From the NCBI RefSeq assembly GCF_000308715.1, contig NZ_BAGH01000613.1:18189-82188 (forward strand): a DNA stretch of 64,000 nt, written 5' to 3'. The notes below the pieces were generated by a model. The model was not told where the DNA came from and ran no database searches. It saw only the letters and a program-made list of their open reading frames with translations. Positions 59,293 to 64,000 of the stretch are shown in pieces (position 1 is the first letter of the stretch; every line of letters starts with the position of its first letter). The DNA comes from Nocardia tenerifensis NBRC 101015. Lineage in GTDB: Bacteria; Actinomycetota; Actinomycetes; Mycobacteriales; Mycobacteriaceae. The position numbers and the translations under genes were made by a program.

Positions 59293-60384
59293 TCAGTGGC
59301 CGGGTAGGACCACGCGGATGCGGGAGCCGGGGTCGGCGACGGCGATGGTGCCGCCGTGCAGGTCGACGATCCAGCGGGAGATGGCGAGGCCGAGACCTGT
59401 TCCGCCGCCGGCGGTCCGGCCACCGCGGGTGAAGCGGTCGAAGACGCGGGCGCGTTCGGCGGGGGGAATGCCGGGACCGTCGTCGGCCACCTCGATCACC
59501 AATTTGCCTGCCTGCCTTCGCGCGGTGACCCGGACCTCGCCGCCGGCCGGACCGTGCCGGGCGGCGTTGTCGAGTAAGTTGAGCAGCACCTGGTGCAAAC
59601 GTGCGCGGTCGGCGTAGACGCGCACGGTGCTCGGTTGCACATCGGTCGTGAACCGCACGCCGCGCCCCAGGGCCGCGGCGGCGACGTCCGCCTCGGCGAC
59701 GACCTCCGCCAATAACGGTGCGACGTCGAGACTTTCGCGATCGAGCGGGAACGCGCCGGCCTCGATGCTGGACAGGTCGAGCAGCTCGGAGACGAGCAGG
59801 CTCAGCCGTTCGGTCTGCGCCAGCGCGGTGCGCAAGGTTCGCGGATCCGGTTCGGACACACCGTCCACCAGGTTCTCCAAGACCGCGTTGAGTGCGGTGA
59901 TCGGCGTGCGCAGTTCGTGCGAGACATTGGCGATGAGGTCGCGGCGCTGCTGGTCGGCGGCGGCCAGATCCGCGGCCATCTGGTTGAACGCCTCGGCCAG
60001 CTGCCCGACCTCGTCTCGCGAACTCGCCCGCACCCGCCGCGTGTAGTCGCCGTGCGCCATCCGCTTGGCCGCCGCCGTCATCTCACGCAGTGGCCTGGTG
60101 ATGCCGTGCGCGAGGAACTGCGAGGTCACCAGCGCGATGCCGACCGCGGCCATGGTGGTCTTCGGCGGCAACCATCCGATCTTGATCCGGAAGAACCCGA
60201 ACGCGATGCCCCCGGCGCACAGCATGAGAATCGCCAGCTTCACCTTGATCGACCGCACGGGATCCAGCGGACGCGGCAGCACGTCGGCCACCCAGTCCGA
60301 GAACGCGCGCAGACGCTCGAGCGCGGATTTTTCGACGTCCGCCCGCCCGTCCTCCACGCCACGATCGTCGGAGGCCCGCTTCAT
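59293..60384 (-). CDS. HAMP-domain sensor histidine kinase
   Basis: Kinase of 363 residues. Two membrane spans (about 49-67 and 76-93) with almost no external loop are followed by a HAMP domain, HisKA with NVSHELRTPITALN and an ATPase domain (LLNLLDNAARHG, DDGPGIPPAERARVFDRF, GTGLGLAISRWI). The missing sensor loop suggests intramembrane or cytoplasmic sensing. It is coupled to the small repeat ORF by an ATGA overlap and belongs with the upstream response regulator. Confidence 0.93.
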   Translation of the reverse strand: MKRASDDRGVEDGRADVEKSALERLRAFSDWVADVLPRPLDPVRSIKVKLAILMLCAGGIAFGFFRIKIGWLPPKTTMAAVGIALVTSQFLAHGITRPLREMTAAAKRMAHGDYTRRVRASSRDEVGQLAEAFNQMAADLAAADQQRRDLIANVSHELRTPITALNAVLENLVDGVSEPDPRTLRTALAQTERLSLLVSELLDLSSIEAGAFPLDRESLDVAPLLAEVVAEADVAAAALGRGVRFTTDVQPSTVRVYADRARLHQVLLNLLDNAARHGPAGGEVRVTARRQAGKLVIEVADDGPGIPPAERARVFDRFTRGGRTAGGGTGLGLAISRWIVDLHGGTIAVADPGSRIRVVLPGH

Positions 60385-60602
60385 CGAGCGTCCCGGGTCT
60401 TACGGGACGCCCGATCCGATGCGATGAGCGAGACTGTGCCAGCGCGGCGCATAGCGCCTCCAGGATCTTGCGGGGACACCCGCACTCGGTCGGCCCCGCC
60501 GCGCAGGGTTGCGCCAGCGTCGCTCATCGAGCCTTCAGTGACTTGCGGGACACCCCGCACTCGGTCGGCCCCGACGCGCAAGCCTGCGTCAGCATCACTC
60601 AT
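60381..60602 (-). CDS. 73-residue repetitive ORF between regulator and kinase genes
   Basis: ATG 60602 overlaps the response regulator stop (ATGA), and its own TGA overlaps the histidine kinase ATG (ATGA). The product has three imperfect 25-residue repeats beginning MSDADAGLRVGADRVR, MSDAGATLRGGADRVR and MRRAGTVSLIASDR. It is basic, without membrane span or known motif. Perfect coupling on both sides argues for translation; the peptide itself resembles nothing known. It may be a duplicated junction that only relays ribosomes. Confidence 0.55.
   Translation of the reverse strand: MSDADAGLRVGADRVRGVPQVTEGSMSDAGATLRGGADRVRVSPQDPGGAMRRAGTVSLIASDRASRKTRDAR
60381..60602 (-). repeat. 75-bp tandem repeats (2 good copies and one diverged)
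   Basis: Repeat starts at 60602, 60527 and 60452 are exactly 75 bp apart. The first two share long identical runs such as GGGGCCGACCGAGTGCGGG; the third is diverged. Each unit begins GATGAG-like or ATGCG, recalling the junction ATGA. Because 75 is a multiple of three the frame is kept. Confidence 0.75.
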
Positions 60603-61300
60603 CGAGCCTCCAGGGCATACCCGACACCGTGGACCGTGCGAATCAAATCGGCGCCGAGTTTTCGTCGCAGCGCTTTCACATGACTGTCGACGGCTCGCGT
60701 GCCCGCCGCATCGGCCCAGTCCCACACCTCTTCGAGCAGTCGCTCGCGGGCCAGCACCACGCGCGGGCGGCGAGCCAAACGGGTGAGGAGGTCGAATTCG
60801 AGTGGGGTGAGCTGGGCTTCGACGTCGGCGCGCCACACCCGGCGCTGGTCGACGTCGATGCGCAGGTCGCCGACGATGATGGTGTCGCCGTCGCGGTCGG
60901 CGGCGCGGTCCATGCGGCGCAGCAGCGCGTGCACGCGCGCGGTGAGGACACGCAGGGAGAACGGCTTGGTCAGGTAGTCGTCCGCGCCGACGCCCAAGCC
61001 GACGAGCTGGTCGGTCTCGTCGGTCCGCGCCGTGAGCATGAGGACGGGCACCGCGCGCTCCGATTGGATCCGCCGGCACACCTCGAGCCCGTCGAACCCC
61101 GGCAGCATCACATCGAGCACCACCAGATCGGGCGCGCACGCCGACACCGCGGCCACGGCGCCCGGCCCGTCGTGGGCCAGGTCCACGGTGAACCCCTCGG
61201 CTCGCAGCCGCGCCGCCACCGACTCCGCGATGGTCACCTCGTCGTCGACCACCAGAATCCGTCGCGCCAGCTGTCCCCCGGCCGCTCCGCTCTGTTCCAT
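60599..61300 (-). CDS. OmpR/PhoB-type response regulator
   Basis: Response regulator of 233 residues. Receiver domain with LVVDDE, phospho-acceptor aspartate in LVVLDVMLPG and the lysine in LTKPF; C-terminal winged helix with LTPLEFDLLTRLARRPRVVLARERLLEEVW and VDSHVKALRRKLG. ATG 61300 is the family start. First gene of the regulator-small ORF-kinase-DUF4153 transcript, divergent from the AI-2E-type transporter. Confidence 0.94.
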   Translation of the reverse strand: MEQSGAAGGQLARRILVVDDEVTIAESVAARLRAEGFTVDLAHDGPGAVAAVSACAPDLVVLDVMLPGFDGLEVCRRIQSERAVPVLMLTARTDETDQLVGLGVGADDYLTKPFSLRVLTARVHALLRRMDRAADRDGDTIIVGDLRIDVDQRRVWRADVEAQLTPLEFDLLTRLARRPRVVLARERLLEEVWDWADAAGTRAVDSHVKALRRKLGADLIRTVHGVGYALEAR

Positions 61301-61606
61301 GCCCGGAACCCTAGCCACCGCCTGTGGAGAGGTCCGGCACCAAATGTGGAGATTCCGTGTCGGGGCGCCGCCGCGCACACCCCGGCCGGATCCGCGCACG
61401 GCGCGATCATCGAGCACGTGTCCATATCGAGCACGGCGCACTGTCGTTACAGCGGAACCGTTTTCGACCACGAGCGCGAACTCGGCCGAGCGCACTCGCG
61501 TTGACGCGAACTCCCGCGCCCAGCCACTGTTTCGGCGGCGTTCTGCCGGGTAGCCAGGCAGCACGCCGCACCGTGACGGCGCGACGCTCGCAGAAGGACC
61601 GGCGCG
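61301..61606. other. 306-bp divergent intergenic region
   Basis: It separates the response regulator and the transporter genes and must carry both promoters. No clear -35/-10 pair or long dyad could be picked out; no gene seen. Confidence 0.5.
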
Positions 61607-62833
61607 GTGAACGATTCGACCAACACCTCCGCAGACGACGGCACGGCCACCCAGGGCCACAGCCGGTGGGTCGGCCAGCCGCATGCCGAGGGCGAACCGG
61701 CGGTCATCTCCGCGGCCGAGGCGCACGCCGCCGAGATCAGCACCTCGCGACATCCGCTGGGCAAGCCGGGCAAGCGATTCGACCGCTGGTCCCCGTTCAT
61801 GATCGGCATGGCCGGCGCCGCGGGCGTGATCGTCACCGTCGGCTTCGCGCGGCTGCTGCTCGACGCGCGCGACGCGCTGGTGCTGGTGGTGGCCGCGCTG
61901 TTCCTCGCGATCGGCATCGAACCGGTGGTCTCGTGGATGACCAGGCATCGGGTCCGGCGCGGCGTCGCGGTGGCGATCGTGTTCGTCTGCGTGCTGGCCG
62001 GGCTCGCCGGTTTCCTCGCCGCCGCGATCACCCCGCTGATCGATCAGGGCCGGGCGCTGATCGATCACGCACCCGACCAACTGCGGCACCTCGAGGACAC
62101 CTACCCGATCGTGCGCACCACCTCGGCGCGACTGCATCTGGACGAGAAGCTCCGGGAGGGCATCGCCAACGACACCTCGTGGACGGGCGGCCTGCTCGGC
62201 GCGGGGAAGGTGGTGTTCGGCGCGATCACCAGCACGGTGATCGTCGCGGTGCTCACCGCCTATTTCTCCGCCAACTTTCCGACGCTGCGCGCCTACGTCT
62301 ACCGCTTCTTCCCGCACGCGCGGCGCCCGCGCGCGATTCTGATCGGCGACGCGATCTTCGCGAAGGTCGGCGGCTATGTCCTCGGCAATCTGCTGATCTC
62401 GCTCATCACGGCCGTGCTCACGTTCATCTGGCTGCTCGCCTTCGATGTGCCCTTCGCGCTGGTGCTTTCGGTGCTCGTCGCGGTGCTGGATCTGATCCCG
62501 CTGGTCGGCTCGACGCTGGCCGGGGTGATCATCGCGGTGGTCGCGCTGACGGTGTCGTTGCCGGTCAGCCTCGCCACCGTCGGGTTCTTCATCGTCCTGC
62601 GACTGGTGGAGGACTATCTGCTGGCACCGAAGATCATGGGCCGCACGGTGCAGGTGCCCGCGGTGGTGACGGTCGTGGCCGTGCTGCTCGGCGGCGCGCT
62701 GCTCGGCATCATCGGCGCGCTGCTGGCCATTCCGGTCGCGGCGGCCGTGCTGTTGTTGATCGAAGAGATCCTGTTCCCGCGCCTGGACCGCATCACCGAC
62801 GAAAGCGGCGACGGCGCAACGACTTCGACCTGA
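61607..62833 (+). CDS. AI-2E family transporter
   Basis: Membrane protein of 408 residues with seven to eight spans. It carries the family features EPVVSWMTRHRVRRGVAVAIVF, a long amphipathic middle region and LDLIPLVGSTLAGVIIAVVALT followed by PKIMGRTVQVPAVVTVVAVLLGG. Members export AI-2-like molecules or act as Na/H antiporters; the substrate is not predictable. GAAGGA precedes GTG 61607. Hydrophilic first 60 residues are cytoplasmic. Confidence 0.9.
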   Translation: MNDSTNTSADDGTATQGHSRWVGQPHAEGEPAVISAAEAHAAEISTSRHPLGKPGKRFDRWSPFMIGMAGAAGVIVTVGFARLLLDARDALVLVVAALFLAIGIEPVVSWMTRHRVRRGVAVAIVFVCVLAGLAGFLAAAITPLIDQGRALIDHAPDQLRHLEDTYPIVRTTSARLHLDEKLREGIANDTSWTGGLLGAGKVVFGAITSTVIVAVLTAYFSANFPTLRAYVYRFFPHARRPRAILIGDAIFAKVGGYVLGNLLISLITAVLTFIWLLAFDVPFALVLSVLVAVLDLIPLVGSTLAGVIIAVVALTVSLPVSLATVGFFIVLRLVEDYLLAPKIMGRTVQVPAVVTVVAVLLGGALLGIIGALLAIPVAAAVLLLIEEILFPRLDRITDESGDGATTST

Positions 62834-62918
62834 TCCGGTTCATACGCACTCGACATCACCGGCGAACAGGGCGCTCCGGCGACAGGCCGTCGAACGCGGT
62901 CCCATACCATCGCGACCT

Positions 62919-63632
62919 GTGATCACCGTTGCCACGTGGAACGTGCTACACCGCATCCACGCCGAGAATTGGTACGAGGACGTCTCGAGCCGGTGGCCCG
63001 ACGAGGCGGCGCGCATCGATGCGGTCACCGAGCGAGTGGCGGCGAGAACCGAGCAGGTCATCGCGCTGCAGGAGGTCAGCGGCGATCAGTTGATCAGTCT
63101 GCGGGCGGCATTGCCGGGCCGGACGGTGCACTCCATGCAGTATCCGCGCGTGCCGACCGCGCGCAGGCACGCCAGCGCGCTGCGCGACCCCAGTGAGCAT
63201 CTGGTGCTCATCGTCGAGGGGGCGAGCCGCGAGATCGCCGGTGAGTCCTTCGCCGACGACGGGGGCAAGGGCGCGCTCGCGGTCAGTGTCGAAGGGGTGG
63301 TGGTCATCTCGACGCATGTGTCCGGGGACCGCAGGCGGACAAAGCAGTTGGCGAGGTTGGCCGAAGTAGCTTGCGCCACACCGGAATACCCGGCGGTGCT
63401 GCTCGGGGATTTCAATACCGATCGGGCGACGGTCGTGTCGAGCCTGGGCGAGCGATTCTCCGTCGCCGAGTTGAGCGAGAGTTCGCTCGCGACGAGGCCG
63501 CGCACCTCGGGGTCGAAGTCGCAGGTCATCGATCATGTCGTCGTGCGCGACGCGACGGTGCGCGAGGTGGTGGTCGAGGACTCGGGCGGGTTGTCCGATC
63601 ACAACCTGGTGCGTGCCGCGATCGCCTTGTGA
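62919..63632 (+). CDS. Endonuclease/exonuclease/phosphatase family protein
   Basis: Protein of 237 residues of the EEP fold: TWNVLHRI at the start, metal-binding Glu in ALQEVSGDQL, then STHVSG, LLGDFNTD and the catalytic DHNL near the end. It may cleave nucleic acids, phosphoinositides or similar phosphodiesters. No signal peptide. It lies 85 bp after the transporter, in the same direction. Confidence 0.9.
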   Translation: MITVATWNVLHRIHAENWYEDVSSRWPDEAARIDAVTERVAARTEQVIALQEVSGDQLISLRAALPGRTVHSMQYPRVPTARRHASALRDPSEHLVLIVEGASREIAGESFADDGGKGALAVSVEGVVVISTHVSGDRRRTKQLARLAEVACATPEYPAVLLGDFNTDRATVVSSLGERFSVAELSESSLATRPRTSGSKSQVIDHVVVRDATVREVVVEDSGGLSDHNLVRAAIAL

Positions 63633-63790
63633 CCCTGGCGAGTTCGTAGTTCATCGAGGACGGGCGCGCCGACCCGGTGATTCTGGTGTCTGCTCGGGCA
63701 CGGTCTCGCCCGTTAGGGTTCACCGGGGTTCGAGTCGGCGCGGAGACCGGGGCGCGGCGAATTTTCAAGGCCGGGGTATCAGGAGGAGCC

Positions 63791-64000
63791 ATGTCCCGCA
63801 CGAGACTCGTGCGTTCGTCTGCCCGAATGGGCAGTGCGGCAGTGTTGTCGACGCTGATCGTCGCGCTCACCGGGTGTTCGTCCGGGACCGACCACCCGGC
63901 GGCGACCAGGACTCCGCTGCCGAGCGCCACCTCGACCGCGGCCGTCGCCCAGCCGACGCCGACGCGAACCGCCGCCGGGCAGCCGGCTCCGGCGCCCGCG
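63791..64000 (+). CDS. Lipoprotein, N-terminal part
   Basis: The first 70 residues of a protein cut by the window edge. Signal peptide with lipobox VALTGC, then a Ser/Thr/Pro/Ala-rich linker typical of surface lipoproteins. AGGAGGAG lies 2 bp before ATG 63791. The functional domain is outside the window. Confidence 0.75.
   Translation, partial: MSRTRLVRSSARMGSAAVLSTLIVALTGCSSGTDHPAATRTPLPSATSTAAVAQPTPTRTAAGQPAPAPA

Overview
The window is about 70% GC, with dense genes, many GTG/TTG starts, ATGA-type gene overlaps and several near-leaderless starts preceded by TANNNT boxes. Together with a SigK/RskA pair next to an MPT83-like fasciclin lipoprotein, a QsdR-type regulator, F420-type oxidoreductases, many short-chain dehydrogenases, acyl-CoA dehydrogenases and TetR regulators, this points to a mycolic-acid actinomycete, most likely Nocardia (Rhodococcus is possible). 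No rRNA, tRNA, CRISPR array, integrase or transposase was recognised.

Layout. 0.2-17.8 kb: a beta-oxidation-type catabolic island. On the minus strand are a QsdR-like TetR and an acyl-CoA dehydrogenase, then a compact operon (two SDRs, HAD hydrolase, short MaoC, MFS transporter, quinone-oxidoreductase-like enzyme, thiolase). On the plus strand are a secreted lipase, a TetR, an SDR, an APH-type kinase, two acyl-CoA dehydrogenases (the first frameshifted) and an HSL-type esterase. Near-identical dyads lie just downstream of two similar promoters in this island. The gene set fits catabolism of lactones/4-hydroxy acids by phosphorylation of an acyl-CoA (inference). 17.8-25.6 kb: scattered small genes (Gln-amidotransferase-like lipoprotein, TetR, P-loop kinase, SGNH hydrolase, LysR with a divergent alpha/beta hydrolase, YczE-type membrane protein). 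25.7-29.1 kb: an accessory-looking stretch with two related palindromic elements bounded by GGTTTC/GAAACC, a ClpX-type zinc-finger protein, a secreted GGYHxD-repeat peptide, a membrane-anchored GNAT and an endonuclease VII-type HNH protein. 29.1-34 kb: an ArsR/SRPBCC operon with two copies of its probable operator, then a membrane Ser/Thr kinase overlapping an epoxide hydrolase. 34-45.3 kb: assorted enzymes (DUF457-like membrane hydrolase, SMP-30/strictosidine-synthase-like lactonase, PGAP1-like hydrolase, HugZ-like protein, VOC proteins with TetR, F420-type LLM oxidoreductase) and a MmyB-type regulator coupled to a fructosamine-kinase-like gene, flanked by three copies of a palindromic repeat.

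45.3-49.9 kb: a SigK regulon island: fasciclin lipoprotein with a SigK-like promoter, sigK, rskA and a membrane sulfite-oxidase-fold molybdoprotein. 50-57 kb: thioesterase, SLOG-fold protein, a one-frame fusion of TetR and alpha/beta hydrolase, then a DedA protein translationally coupled to a NarL-type two-component pair. 57-64 kb: large DUF4153-type membrane protein, an OmpR-type two-component operon with a 75-bp tandem-repeat ORF between regulator and kinase genes, an AI-2E-family transporter, a nuclease/phosphatase-fold protein and the start of a lipoprotein.

Limits: all functions come from reading protein sequences and motifs. No database search was run; family names are recognition, and start sites were chosen from ribosome-binding sites, promoter spacing and family N-termini.
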